Source: Syncephalis plumigaleata (Eukaryota > Zoopagomycota > Zoopagomycetes > Zoopagales > Piptocephalidaceae). Taken from it: a DNA stretch of 64,000 nt. Location: assembly GCA_025201365.1 (NCBI GenBank), contig JAIXMF010000001.1, positions 434,001 through 498,000 on the forward strand, read 5' to 3'. Positions 47,716 through 60,170 of the stretch are shown piece by piece (positions within the stretch are counted from its first letter, which is position 1; every line of letters begins with the position of its first letter). Position numbers and translations under genes: made by a program. The notes under the pieces are model-generated. The model made no database searches. It had not been told where the DNA came from and worked only from the letters and a program-made list of their open reading frames with translations.

Positions 47716-50299
47716 TTAGAATGATTCATTCTGAAATTGTCTTCTTCCAGGTGTTCTTGACGCAGATGTAATCGTGTTAACAAATCGATTAACGTGCACT
47801 TCACCCTGATCATCTGTAATGATAGCATCTGCTGGTTCCCAAGTTGGACGGAATGTCACCTTATACTCCACTTTCTATAATATTAAGAAACAATTAGTCA
47901 TGTCATGATGTGTATGATTTGCATGCAAGATTACATACCCCTTGTCGTACACGAGCACCCACAACATCCTTAATAATGGCCGGTTGTGGTGATCCATCGG
48001 CTGTATGGGAAATACGTGAGCGTAACATTGATGTGCCTAATGACTGATCGGATATATTACGTCTTGCACTACTACTACTACTATTACGATGATGATGATG
48101 ATGATGATGATGATTAGGAGGATCACTATTGAGTAGCCAGTTCTGTTGATTCTGTCGAGTATTAAATGGATTTGGTGTGGTTGCATTGGCTGTATTATCA
48201 CTAAATACTCGATTTCGTTTCGATGATTGTTGATGATGATGTTGATGCTGTTGTTGTCGTGTGCCGTATATTTCATTCTCATTGAGTGTGTGTCGTCGTT
48301 TCTCCTCGTGTCTTTGTTGTTTAGCCGCTAATCCCAATACTTCACGATCATATGGATTAGCATCTGTAATATTGTGATCATAGTCATCATTAACATGGAA
48401 TCAGGTTCAGGTAAGGGTGGAGCATTGTCTAATACTCGTGATAATCTACTCGTTGAACTATTGACAAGATCATCAATATTATTACGTAGTGTATTTTGAT
48501 AGGATAAACGACGTGATGTTTCTGCTTGATATTCCTCATTTCTTAATGATTGTGCATCTAGACTAGTACGCCAAATATTTGCACGATTTGGTGTTGGTGT
48601 ACGTGTTAACTCGCGACTTGGTGCAGATCGTGGTGTGGTAGATGATGCACCGATGAGATAGCGTAGTTTCTCCGGTGTCTTGTGGCTCGGTGAGGTAAAT
48701 GCTTGTTTTCCCTTCGGTTGTCGATTACTCGATGGTAATACTGGACTATGCAATGTGAATGTCGCCTCTTCGGCTAATTGACCATCAACAGGTAAAGTCT
48801 CATAGGGATCTTCCTCGAAAGTGTCGCGTATAATTAATTGTCGTTTATTTGTTGCATTGTTCGATTCGTTCATTCCTGCATTCGACATGTAGCTCATATT
48901 TACCAGTTCTGCTTGTGGTTTCTGTGCAGATGTCGTTGTCGTATCAGTGGTATTTGCATTGGCTGCCTGGATATTCCTAGTAATTCTTGAGGTAAATGAC
49001 GTTTTGGCTAGTTTATACTGTGGTGATCGTTCATCTATAGGAGTGCCGTATAGACCGTCGAATGTATTGACAGGTCGTTTAAATGGATTGAGCGGTGTTG
49101 AATGCATGGGATTAGTGGTGCTAATAGTGGTGGAGGTGGATGTCATTGCTGGTGTTATTGTATTTAATAGATTTGCTTCATCTTCTAGTTCAGGGGAGGG
49201 TATGCTTGATTCAGCTAATGCATTGTTGTTTAACGTGTCATTTGTTTCCTCACGCCTCACTGCTACTGGATGCGTAGTCTCAAGAAGAGACGGGGATGGT
49301 GCGGCATCTTGTAGTGCTTTCTGATGATTTCGTCTCTTCTCCACATGAGTTCGTTTATCTTCAAATCCAAGCAAGGCATATATCTCAGGATAGCGACATC
49401 GTACTCTAGTTGACATTGTTAATGCGTGTAATTGTAACTAGTCGATGTATACCGCAAACTTACCTGTCACGAATAGCAACTCCACTTCGCTTTAATTTGT
49501 AAACACTAGCGATATGTGCCCATTTAGCGCCAAACTAATAAATGAACAATATTAACGAGTGCTATTGATGTAAATAGTAAACATGTTCACCTACCTTCGT
49601 GACACCTTCATAAATGGCCGCATCCTCTTCAGATGTAAAAGGAACGCGAGTTCTATTCTTAATACGAAATCCATTTGGAGGCAATGGCCATTGATTAAAC
49701 AATCTGTTGCCATTTTGTGCACTTATTGCTCCTGGATATAATCGTTTATACTCCAATGGAAATAGTAATTTAAATCTAGTAGATTAGTGATGATTAGTAC
49801 GCGATATACAACATTATAGTATCTCCTAATGTCTACTCAACATACTCGGTGTGCAAGTCTTCACTTGTCATATCACCAAAATCAAATGCATTGTCATTCT
49901 TGATGGCATCCCAATCACCAACACCATGCTAATAATTAATATTAGTACTGCTATCAATCATCAGACCATTCAAGTTACTAAGCTTACTTTGACACATGCG
50001 CGTACAAGCATATTCTTTAGTTCATCCGTCCATATACTTGCGGTAGATGTAGTATGTGTATCTTCCGTCTGTTTATCTGTATCTGTATCTGTATTCGTTC
50101 CCTCCTCTTCATGCGTTTCTACCTGCAATATTTGTTTACTTTAGAAAATTACACGTGATATATGCTAGATATACACTACCTCATCTACTGCATGCTCCAT
50201 ATCTTCCTGCTCTTCTTCGCTCACTTCGTTCGTATTAGTCGACGACTTGTCGTTCTGATCCGACTGCTTCTTATTCTGCAGCACTCCTCGAGTCGTCAT
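47716..50299 (-). CDS. Two-repeat Myb/SANT DNA-binding protein
   Basis: Starts MTTRGVLQNKKQSDQND, then an acidic Thr/Asp stretch. The first Myb-like repeat is degenerate (SIWTDELKNMLVRACVKHGV, then GDWDAIKND). The second is canonical (PFTSEEDAAIYEGVTKFGAK, then WAHIASVYKLKRSGVAIRDR across an intron, then YPEIYALLGF). The middle 450 residues are disordered, Ser/Thr/Asn-rich, with a His8 run (48085-48120 region, from a GAT/ATG-type repeat) and many TP/SP sites (TRTPTPNRA, SHKTPEKLR). A short folded tail follows (VEYKVTFRPTWEPADAII). About seven introns. A frame break lies near 48370, where DSM is followed by a DYDHNITDANPYDREVLGL frame. Candidate telomere- or chromatin-binding factor. The repeat pair resembles TRF/Teb1-style proteins only loosely. 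Confidence 0.7.
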
Positions 50300-50770
50300 T
50301 ATATAGTTGAATATTGTATTGTGTTAGGTTTAGAACAATGTGATAACAGGTAAAGTAACATTCGTGAACAATTAAAGATAAACTGTGCAGTTTTTTGTTT
50401 ATTTTGTTTTCATGATGATATTGCTCACGTGATTATTGTTGGATTCATAGAAGGTGTAGAGAGTAACGCGTACGCTACTTGTAGTAGATTAGTGAGTTAT
50501 ACTGCCAATTCGTCTTTTTTTGTTATTCTCTGTGGCAGCTATACTATTGTTCTATCATATATTATTACCACTATTGTTACTATTTATTATTATTGTCTCG
50601 TCCTCGTCATTTTACTATTGTTCCTGTTGCAAGGGTTTCTCTATTCTGACGCACTTGACTGCAAGGACAAGTGTATTCTTTCTATTCCACTGTATTGTGC
50701 TATTGCTAGGGTGAATTCTTTGTCCTTTTTTTCTAGAACGCGCCTTTGAGAACGATTATCGATTGCATGC
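50300..50770. other. Divergent upstream region of the Myb and disordered-protein genes
   Basis: About 470 bases. T/C-rich toward the right, with a palindromic tgcatgcatgcatg run (about 50764-50777) overlapping the plus-strand start codon. No gene seen. Confidence 0.55.
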
Positions 50771-51504
50771 ATGCATGACTCCCCTTTCTACGATCGTGCT
50801 GCAGATATAGTAGGCACTACTATTGCTACTACTTCAGCTACTGGTGCGATGAATGAAGAGCACTTTACAGGTGGAAAGAACACGGGACACGTAGTAGCAC
50901 CTCATCAGTTGTTATCTAAACAGACGTTACAGTCTGATAGAGATGATCACGAGAATACAGCAACAACAGCAGCAACGAATAATGGTAATAGTCTAATTGG
51001 TAATCAAGTTAAATTCCATACAGCAGGATTCTCGCGACCAAGGGGTCCAGCACGTACACGCCCCGTTAGACAACGGGGAGGCTATCCACCATTATCTTCG
51101 TTGCCTGTTAGTTCACAAACATCCACTACTACTACTGCTGCTACTGCTGCATTGAATGTACCTACCAGTGTTGCAACATTAGCTGATGAACTAGCAAAGG
51201 TTGAGACACAAGCAGTGCCACGTACTATGGGTATGTTATGATAGATACTTATACAATACATGTATACTAATTAATTAGCATATTACTTTATCAAACAGCA
51301 GATGCAGTAGGATCCAATCAACCTGCAAAGAATGACAACATGACTGAATCTATGATGAATAGTCCATGGTATGGTCTATTATCCGCAGAAGATATAGCGA
51401 TTATGAAGGCTCTCGATATGGATAATGATGTGCCCAGAACTACAACGAGCAATCTAGCCATTAGTAAGGATTATCATAATACTGCTAATGGATTAGTACT
51501 ACTT

Positions 51505-51538
<34 letters not shown>

Positions 51539-54415
51539 AACGGCAACGACAGCTGTTTCTAATCCAGTAACTAGTGTAGATAATGTGCGACATCTACAGT
51601 CACATCATCAGCATTAACGGGTATTATACCTACTGTAGGCATTACTACAGCTATTCCATTGCAGAATGATATATTCAGTCAGCCTAATAGGACCAGTAAA
51701 CCTAGTACTCTAATGGATTGCATAGTAGTATTGCTAAGAGAGTGGAGAATCTACGACAACAAGCAGTTGAAATTAAATTGAAACAAAAACAGTGGGAAAC
51801 AATCGACGTACACAACCACCAACAACTGCAACTGCAACTACACTAGTGCAACTACTACAGCTGCTATTCCTTCCACACCAAATATACAGTTAACAAGGCA
51901 GAACAACAACGAGATAGCTAATCCTGCTACTTACATTGATCGACGCACGCGTACACCAGCCAAGATGCCTACAGTATGGGATGCATTGGAATTTTCAGAA
52001 CGACCTGAACCTGTATTCGGGAATCAACCACTCGTCGTATGGGCAGTATTCTACCAGATGTCGCTTTAGTAGATAGTTTACCGGTGTCAACACGTGTGCC
52101 CTCTTCAATGCAACCTGATCAGAAGCCATTAAACAAAATGAGACTACAAACACGAAATCAAAGAAAGGTGGTCGTTATCCAATACTCTCAGCATTACTTA
52201 ATGGTAAAGCACCTATATCCAAATTACGATCAGTGGAGGCATCAGGTCGACCAGTGCGTATTAATCTTGGACACACTCGTCTATGCATTGCAGAGGATCC
52301 AAATGGTGTGGTAAACATTGATATTCTACGTAATGGTAAATTAGCAGGCACGCATACCATTCAAGTAGAGGACAACAACAACAACAACAACAACAATGTT
52401 AATAATCAGATGTACAGTTAAATGGTACGGAATCTAAGCAGACACAACAGCAACACAACATCATCCTACTAAAGTGGTATTGCGCAAAGAATCAGCAACA
52501 GTATCACCATTGAATGTCGATCCATTGGATAAGAGATATCCAGATAATGCTACGAATGAAGTAACCGATCCTGCATCGGGAGAACCATCATTCTATACGG
52601 CACAGAGCAATATGTTTGGAGACTCATTGTGGTCACAGACACGTCGACCATTACGATCACCTCCATTATCACTTAATAACAATGATAACTATGTAAAGCA
52701 CAGGCGAATACAGATCTATTAGCTAGCAATTTTGACAACTCACTCTTAATCAATGGCACGCCGACAGATCCCATTACAGTACACCCATACGTGGTCCTAA
52801 TCAACAGTTACGCGGTATGCATAATGGCAACTACCACAACTATTTGTCATATAAACAAACAAATAATCAAAGGTATGCTAGATGAATGAATCAAATGCAC
52901 TATTAATAGATTTTAACGCTGTTATCTTTTCTAGTTTATGGGATGGTATCAGCTCCATAAATAGCCATGATATTACGAAAAAGTAAGTAGCAATGTCAAT
53001 GTAACTAAATGAAACATCATTGCTTATATGAACATGTAGTAATTCATCTATGGAACCCATGCTTATGGTAAGTTATTGATTATAATAGTGAATGAATATC
53101 GATTGCTAATAGATATATATTATAGTCGACATTATCCAATGGATTAGATAGTCGATATTTCCATCAAGGAGAGGAATCAGGATTGGCCAGTCGATATTTT
53201 ATGCACAATGAAGGAGAAGGCGAAGGAGAAGCAATAGAGTCAAACGCGGATGGTAAAACCAGCAATGGTGAATCAATGCTTGCCAGTCGATACCTTAAGG
53301 CAATGTCTAATAGTACGGCTACCGCGTCAATTGCACCACATGATGGTCATCCTAGTGAGTCTAGCGATGCATTCTCTAATAATAGTTGGCCAATACGTCC
53401 CTTACATGAAGTAGATACGCCAGATGGTAGTGATTCCAATGGACAAGGACTCGATCAACGATTAGAGCAATCTCGACAATATGCGCACACACTAAGGACA
53501 AAGTTAACAGAGCAGTCTACGCGTGTCAATCAATTGGACGAGAAGAAACGTCAGATTATCGATCTAGTCAGTGATATTCTATCGAATTCCTCATTACGTA
53601 ATAGTATACGCTCTATAGATCAGGAACAAGATCAACAACCTGGAGATACGACATCAGATCCATTAAATCTGATGCATCTATCACTTCTATCGAGCGAGTA
53701 TTACGACAAGCAGAGCGTCAGTATATTGACAATGAACTGCCCATTAAAGAACGTCGACTGGCTAAAATACGTCAATTGGCAGAGAATCTATTGAGGAACG
53801 GAGCGACAACAATCGATGATAGAACGATTGAGGAGTCAAGAGGCTAAAGTAGGCCAGCTAATGAAGGCTTTATCCACACCGCGTACAGGCACCATTCCTA
53901 CTAGTACTGAGGAGTCTAGTCATCCTACCACGTCTAAACCAGCAGCAATCACGTCTGCCCTTCCTACTGATCGCTATCATGGTCAACAACCTCAGCAGCA
54001 GCAACAACCAGCAGCAGCAACAACATAGAATGCAGAATACTGAAAATGTTGATGCAATGGATTGGATGCCTGAACAGAGAATGCAATATCCTACAAATGT
54101 ACATGCCTATTCATCAATGGCGAGAACACCAAGATTTATCGTGCCACCTACTGCTACATCTTCACCGGCATCTCAGTTAACGCATAATAGTACGACACCA
54201 CCTCAGTCACCACCATTGTCTATGATAACAGCAGCAGGAGTAGGAGGAGTAGGAGATATAAATGTATCTGACAAACTATCTGCCCTACCCATAGCAGCAA
54301 CAGCTTTTAGACGCTCGGCCATGAAGGGACAACGTGATACGGTGCCGGGACTTGCAAGATCAGTTACTTGGAACAAGAATGTAGAACAAGTGCTCTATTA
54401 CAATCCATCTACGTA
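50771..54415 (+). CDS. Large disordered protein with coiled coil and PP1-like docking motifs
   Basis: I do not recognise this family. It begins MHDSPFYDRAADIVGTTIAT and is Thr/Ser/Ala/Gln-rich overall. Folded-looking parts: DDVPWYGLL-like SPWYGLLSAEDIAIMKAL; an Arg/Gly block (FSRPRGPARTRPVRQRGGYP); a compact conserved-looking segment (GRPVRINLGHTRLCIAEDPN, then GVVNIDILRNGKLAG); and a coiled coil (LDQRLEQSRQYAHTLRTKL and onward). SRYF/SRYL occurs three times (53149, 53188 and 53285). Two segments look like PP1-docking RVxF motifs: QVKFH at 51005 and RSVTW at 54358. At least three introns (51236-51299, 52873-52935 and near 53070-53127) and several frame breaks (about 51490-51800, 52040, 52200, 52420, 52710, 53680-53810 and 54010). 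The architecture suggests a cytoskeletal or spindle-pole scaffold, but that is inference. Confidence 0.6.
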
Positions 54416-54671
54416 AGGTTAAAAGTACATCTATGTATGGCTATTACTACTATTTGGCATCTTTTGTGGTGTATTTAATATTGAGATACCATCGTTGTAA
54501 CTTTTTGTAATTTAAATTCATTTGTATTTCTAATAACACTCTGGCTGTATTCAGCATCACCACATCATTCAATATCATTCTTCTTAATAAATACATATAC
54601 ATATATATATCGTTAACTCATAATTTATAATAGTAATTATCATACGATTGCTTAGTAAGTGTGTATTCATT

Positions 54672-55359
54672 TTATGATGTTTCCATGACATCTTTCGTAT
54701 CCACTGCTTCCACAATATCATCGGCTGCTTCCTTTTCCTCTTCTTCATCGTAGACTGATTCATAATTGCCCTCTGTCATTTTAGACTCGAATTCTGTGTA
54801 GATATGTCCACATAGTTCCATAAGATCTTGTAATCCTTTCTCTAATGCCTCCACCGCTGTTGTACCCTCTATTAATGATTCATTTATTCAATACATGTTA
54901 GTATTACTATTTACTATTATATCGATGATGATTAGCCTTACCAAATGTCTGAATACGTAAATGCAACTTATCATCTGAAGGATGAGGTAAGGAATAACCG
55001 CAAAACTCTACCAATGGACTAGTAGGATATACACAAGTAATGTTATTGTTATTAATAATATTGACAAAGATGAATAAATCTATCGACTTACTTTTTCATA
55101 ATCATATAGCGTAGTGCATTGCCTAGTGTATGATCTTCTTGATGGATAACAAAGGTGGCAGCCGTTAAATCGTCTCCATTACCTGCAAGCTAATACAGTT
55201 ATGATAATGTTAACAAGCAGTACTACTAGTATGTTATACAAACAAGCAACTGCTTACCATTTCAAGTTTACCGGCAATATCGCTACCTGGATAGCCAACA
55301 TCATCATTGGTCTCTACAGCCAATGTGGCTTCAGTTGCTGTCATTTCTGCGTCAGACAT
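54672..55359 (-). CDS. RPC19: RNA polymerases I and III subunit AC19
   Basis: A shared assembly subunit of RNA polymerases I and III, pairing with AC40. Four exons. The N-terminus is short and acidic ([20 protein letters not shown]). The alpha-like dimerisation domain is almost textbook: [20 protein letters not shown] (LGNALR box), then [26 protein letters not shown] and [17 protein letters not shown]. An acidic C-terminal tail ([16 protein letters not shown]) ends at 54672. The frame is intact. It is divergent from the mitochondrial mL49 gene across 256 bp. Confidence 0.95.
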
Positions 55360-55615
55360 TGTATAACTAGTAGCTATATCAATCTATTCAGTTGAACAAT
55401 ACTATTCCTAATAGACTATGGAGGTTGCAAGAGTGGTAAACTACGAGGATAACCGATAAGAATAGAGTGAGAATGGTGGAGTAACCACAAAGTCAACACG
55501 AAAGAAACGGGAAAAAAAAGAAAAAAACGAATAGTTGAACGTAGTATGATAAACTATTACACGATTACACGATTATTATTGCCTATCTCTTTTTTCTATT
55601 ACTCTCTTATTCAAT
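55360..55615. promoter_or_regulatory. 256-bp bidirectional promoter (RPC19 / mL49)
   Basis: Spacer between divergent start codons. It contains an A/G-rich stretch (gggaaaaaaaagaaaaaaacg) near 55509 and a T/C-rich stretch before mL49 (cctatctcttttttctattactctctt). Both products feed ribosome production. Confidence 0.55.
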
Positions 55616-56190
55616 ATGTTACGGTCTTTGATAGCTCAACGATTTACTAGTAGTACACGTCTACTAAGCACCACCAGTAGACGATTGTTGCAAACAGTTG
55701 AGGAAACAACCACTGCTACTCTGCAACAACCACAATCACAACAATCTGGTAAGTTTTGTGATTCTTTTATATTAATAGCAATAAGGAACTAATCATATAC
55801 ACGTATATATATATGTTACTATTCGTGACAATAGTAGCTGCTACTATTAAAAAGTCAAGTAAAAAAGAACCACTCGAATATTATGTACGACGTACCAAGT
55901 CAAAGTTATTACCAGTCTATACAGAGATCCGTAATGGAAACACGCGTCATTTAACGATTATTCGTCGTGTTGATGGTTCTGCTCGGGTAACGTTACATTT
56001 TAGTGATTGATCATGTTCCATTCTATTATGCTAATGTCATTCTTATGATATACGATTAGGCTTTAGCGCGTGATATCTTGCAAGCCTTCCCTGATATGAC
56101 AGTATCCGTGAACCATTAAATAATAACATTGTCATTAAGGGTCGTTATACTAGGGATATTTGTCAACTTTTAGAGAAGAAAGGATTCTAA
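55616..56190 (+). CDS. IMG2: Mitochondrial large-subunit ribosomal protein mL49
   Basis: Exons are 55616-55748, 55835-55986 and 56060-56190. The N-terminus MLRSLIAQRFTSSTRLLSTT is an amphipathic, Arg/Ser-rich mitochondrial presequence. The conserved domain has YYVRRTKSKLLPVYTEIRNG, TRHLTIIRRVDG and ALARDILQAFP. A frame break near 56105 precedes the typical end NNNIVIKGRYTRDICQLLEK, KGF and stop at 56190, as in yeast Img2 and human MRPL49. The C-terminus is intact in the second frame, so a missing base is the simplest reading. Confidence 0.9.
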
Positions 56191-56391
56191 CATGCTTGCA
56201 ACTATAATGAATATGCACAAACGCACTAGTTGAAATGACTAATAGTCTATAGCTTAATTGGCTATAGAGTGAGAGAGACAGAGGAATATAGGAAGATATG
56301 TGTTTCATATCCAATAAAATATCTTTTACTAGTAATATCCATATTGGCTTTTTCAAACATCATTAGTAGCTCTCGTATTGGTGATCACTAA

Positions 56392-58336
56392 TTAAGGAGC
56401 AGCAGCAGTGGCAGCTTCTGTCGTAGCAGGTGCTGGAGTGGGTGCCGCTTGTTTAGCCAAATACGCTTCCGTTTTTCAATTTTTGAGGATAGAATTTGCG
56501 TCTTCATTACTAGACCCTTGGTACGTTCAATCATTTGTTGTTGTACGGATGGGAAGACCGTGTTCATGATGAAGGCATTCTATAGCAAGTTTATCGATAC
56601 GATAACGGTAACATAGGTTAAACAATGCAATACTACAGACTACGACTTCTTACCTCGGCAAAGTCAATCTTGGCATCCATACGTGTGTCGCGGACCAAGT
56701 TTACTAGCCACTTCTCGCCTTCCTCCTTGCTTAGATTCAATCGCTGTGATAGAGCACTGTGTAATACATGAATTAGTTGAGCGTATGTCTTTTTTATCTT
56801 TTACATACCTAATATCAATGCGGGAATGGATACGGCAATAAGTTTCGGTGATGTAGCAACGAGCTTGATCGAGGAAGTCGTCAAGAATACCACACAAGAA
56901 AAAGTCGTTGTCCAGTAGATCCTCGCATTCCTTAAGCGCCAATTGTGCGCCATCAAAGTCATAGTCAACACACAAGCTTGTGATGAACTTGGTGGCTGGA
57001 TCTTGATACATATAGCTAGTCTATACTCAGGTAATACATCATATAGTTGCATTAGTAGTCGTGCTAATAAGTAAATAAGCAAGCAAATAAGAGAAATTTA
57101 CCTGTTGAACCACTGTCACCAGATCTTTCATGTAGTTTCTACGTCGCTTCGAGTTCATTACGGCGGCAATCAAGTAGCGTACCACCCATGGACATCCATT
57201 TTGAATGGTATTGATGTAGTTGGCCTGGAAGAACATATCTACAAGCACATCACGTCCACGTGCATGATTAAAGAACACAAAGAGCGACCAGTGAATGAGC
57301 CAGGTGCGAGCCTCTAGTTGTTGAACCGGTGTGTCATAAGGCTATCAATATCAATATCAATATCATTGTTATTAACAAAAGTCTAATCGATATAAATGAT
57401 AGATCACTTACACGTTGCTCAACGGCATCTCGTAGGATAAATAGATCGGTAAGTGCGCCATCCCAATTACCGGATAACATTTCAGAGGCCATCTTTCCCC
57501 ATAGCGCAGACATGTTTGTCTCATTATCGTTTGACTGTTAGGTACGAGGTATACAATGTCAATAGTTATGCTCATGTAACACGTATAATAGTTACTACTT
57601 ACGAGAATACGGTAATGGTAAAGCATATCGGCTGAGCCACCATAGTTGCCACATTCATATTGGAATTTACCAAATTCATACATTAAACGTACTTTCTCGG
57701 TAGTTAGCTACAGAAATCATGACATTAGTTATAGTGATCACTTGGATATTACTCAAGAGGACAAACGAACAAGCGATGCATGATAATACTTACACCAAAT
57801 CGTTCACTAAGAATTTCGTGACTATGCATTTTATCTTGCTTTACAGTGGCCAAGACTTCAGGATCCTGTAGGATTTCAAGTACTTCCTGAACACTCTCGT
57901 CTAGTTTGTTCAACTGATTAATCACTTGTTCACGATGTGCCATAAGCTCTAGAGGATGATTGGGTAAATATCAATAATGAGTGATCCAATTGAATATGTG
58001 ATTTAATGTGATAGCATTATGAATATGATACACACCTGCCGATTCTTCTTCAGTGTCGTGCAATTCCTTATAGACGTTAGCCGTGAAATCAACCATATTG
58101 GTCTTGAGAAGTAGATCATATTTGGCCTGTAGTAGATCCTTGGCTGGATAAGTCTACTCTCGCATAATAGAATGCGTCATTAGTCGAATAGATCCAAATA
58201 TTACTGAACCTATTTTATAACAGTATAAATGCAGGATTCTACTTACGTTTTTCAATTCTAGGAACTGCAATAATGGTACCGCCAAGTGACGATCCAAGAA
58301 TGGGATCATTTTCAGTGTTAGATCGTACTCGGCCAT
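56392..58336 (-). CDS. INT6: Eukaryotic translation initiation factor 3 subunit E
   Basis: PCI-domain subunit of the eIF3 octamer (Int-6 homologue). Nine or so exons. [20 protein letters not shown] and [11 protein letters not shown] open the protein. Then come [20 protein letters not shown], helical TPR-like repeats ([26 protein letters not shown]-like [17 protein letters not shown]) and the PCI winged helix ([36 protein letters not shown] and [13 protein letters not shown]). The end [20 protein letters not shown] is conserved. Near 56478 the frame shifts in an A run, and the corrected tail [20 protein letters not shown] ends at 56392. Length is about 440 residues, as expected. Confidence 0.94.
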
Positions 58337-59289
58337 GTTGACTACTAGACTAGAGCTGCACTATCCTCCTAGTAAGTAACGGTGGGTGAGATGGTGAAAA
58401 GAAAGGTGGAAATGGATCCGATTAGTTAAAATGGCAGTTTGATTCTTATTGTTTTGTGTGGTTCATTTTCTCAGATTGCTAATTAGACCAATTTTTATTA
58501 GAAAAGTGTTAATAAAAGTATTATATTTTATTAAAGCTTGATAGAGCTGTGTCTATATATTGTTAACTCCTCATTGTAACAACTAATAATAATGATGAGC
58601 ATGCTAGTAAGTGTAATTGACAGTTTATCATTGAAGGATGTTGAGTGAGAGAGACACATCACATCACACACACACATTGCACACACATCACACACACCAG
58701 ACAAAACTGTCCAATCTCCACCGCACCGTCCCGCGAGACACCTCCTCTTTGAATCCACGCATACCCACAACATATCCTCTCACTTTAGAGGTTAAGCTTG
58801 TGGCAGGGGACATTCGCATCCTTCGTTCAACGTTATAGGAACGGTAAGTCGCGATGCATTCATCTAAACGATATAGATAGATTATGAGGAATAGCGACAT
58901 ACGGGATAGATAGATATATGGATGGATGGATGGATGGATGGATGATATATCGCCTACTCTAGCAGTTATAAGATAATATCCTACATAGTGTTAGCATACG
59001 TGAATATCATCTAGACGATGAATAGCCGTTAAACGAATGATATAGTATATGGATGGATGGGATACATACATAGATAGATAGATAGATGAATATATAGATA
59101 CATGTAGATGTATGATATACGCTAGTCGTTGTCTAGCCATCAATATCAATAGATATAGCGAATACTCTGCAATAGTTGCATTATCGTGTATTCCATAGTG
59201 TATGGCGTTAGTTAGTTTATTTGTATAGGCAATAGCAGTATATGAAATATATACTTATTGTAATATTTATATACAGTGAATTCATCGCG
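58337..59289. other. Promoter and probable 5' leader of the eL6 gene
   Basis: About 950 bases. (CA/ACAC)n at about 58662-58700, (GATG)n at 58919-58944 and (GATA)n at about 59072-59087. A likely non-coding first exon (about 58690-58843) ends at a good donor (acg/gtaagtcg). The acceptor (tatatacag/tg) is at 59276, 14 bases before the ATG. That would be a 433-nt leader intron, far longer than others here. Confidence 0.5.
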
Positions 59290-60170
59290 ATGGCCAACGC
59301 CTCACGTAACTCAGAACTCGCCTCGGGTATCAGCCGCTACTCACGTAGCAAGGTTTACAGCCGCCGTGCTCTATGGAAGCGCAACAAGGCTGCCGTTGGT
59401 AAGGCTGTCAGCCAGCCAGCTCCTCTCACCAAGACGGTTGCCGTCAAGGGCGAGAAGAACGGCTCCGAGCGTACTATTGCCTTGAACAAAGCCCCACGCT
59501 ACTATCCAGCCCACGACTTGTCCCGTCCACTTCACTCGCACAAGTCGATCCGCCCACCAAATTGCGCGCTAGCATCAAGCCAGGTACCGTGCTCATCCTT
59601 TTGGCTGGTCGTTTCCGTGGTAAGCGCGTTGTATTCCTCAAGCAATTGTCGAGCGGTCTCCTCCTCGTCACTGGTCCATACCGCGTCAACGGTGTCCCAC
59701 TCCGTCGCGTCAACCAGGCCTACGTCATTGCTACATCGACCTCTGTCGACTTGTCTGATGTCAAGGTAAGCATTCATAATAATTGATATTAGTAGTTATT
59801 GTGAGAGAGTGAGAGAATGAGATTATTAATATTTATGATTATGAATGATGAATAGGTTGATGAGAAATTCAACGATGACTACTTCAAGCGCGAAAAGGCT
59901 GCCAAGAACAAGAAGGCCACCGAAGAGGAATTCTTTGGTGATAACGCCAAGGTAAATACATTAGAATAGACATGCGATTCTTGATCATTCCAATAGTTAC
60001 TTACCCTATGTTTATAGAAGCCAGTCTTGGCTGAAGGTCGTGCTGCTGACCAAAAGTCAGTTGATGCCGCCATCATTGCCGCCATTGACAAGGTACCTAT
60101 GCTTCGCTCATACATTGGAGCCAAGTTCTCTCTCTCCAAGGGTCAAGCACCACATGCCATGAAATTCTAA
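59290..60170 (+). CDS. RPL6: 60S ribosomal protein eL6
   Basis: Exons are 59290-59765, 59856-59951 and 60018-60170. Starts [20 protein letters not shown], then [13 protein letters not shown], a Lys-rich linker and [20 protein letters not shown]. The KOW-like core [20 protein letters not shown] continues with [20 protein letters not shown], then [20 protein letters not shown]. The C-terminus ends APHAMKF. A single break at about 59561 (aaattg, just before LRAS) puts the core in another frame. Since eL6 is essential and both halves are perfectly conserved, the break is almost certainly a lost base in an A run. Codon use is more GC-ending than neighbours, as expected for a highly expressed gene. 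Confidence 0.95.

Noticed and set aside
50429-50749. 106-residue Val/Ile/Leu-rich ORF before the disordered-protein gene
   Set aside because: Composition follows the T-rich promoter and it lacks neighbours in frame. Judged leader or promoter sequence.
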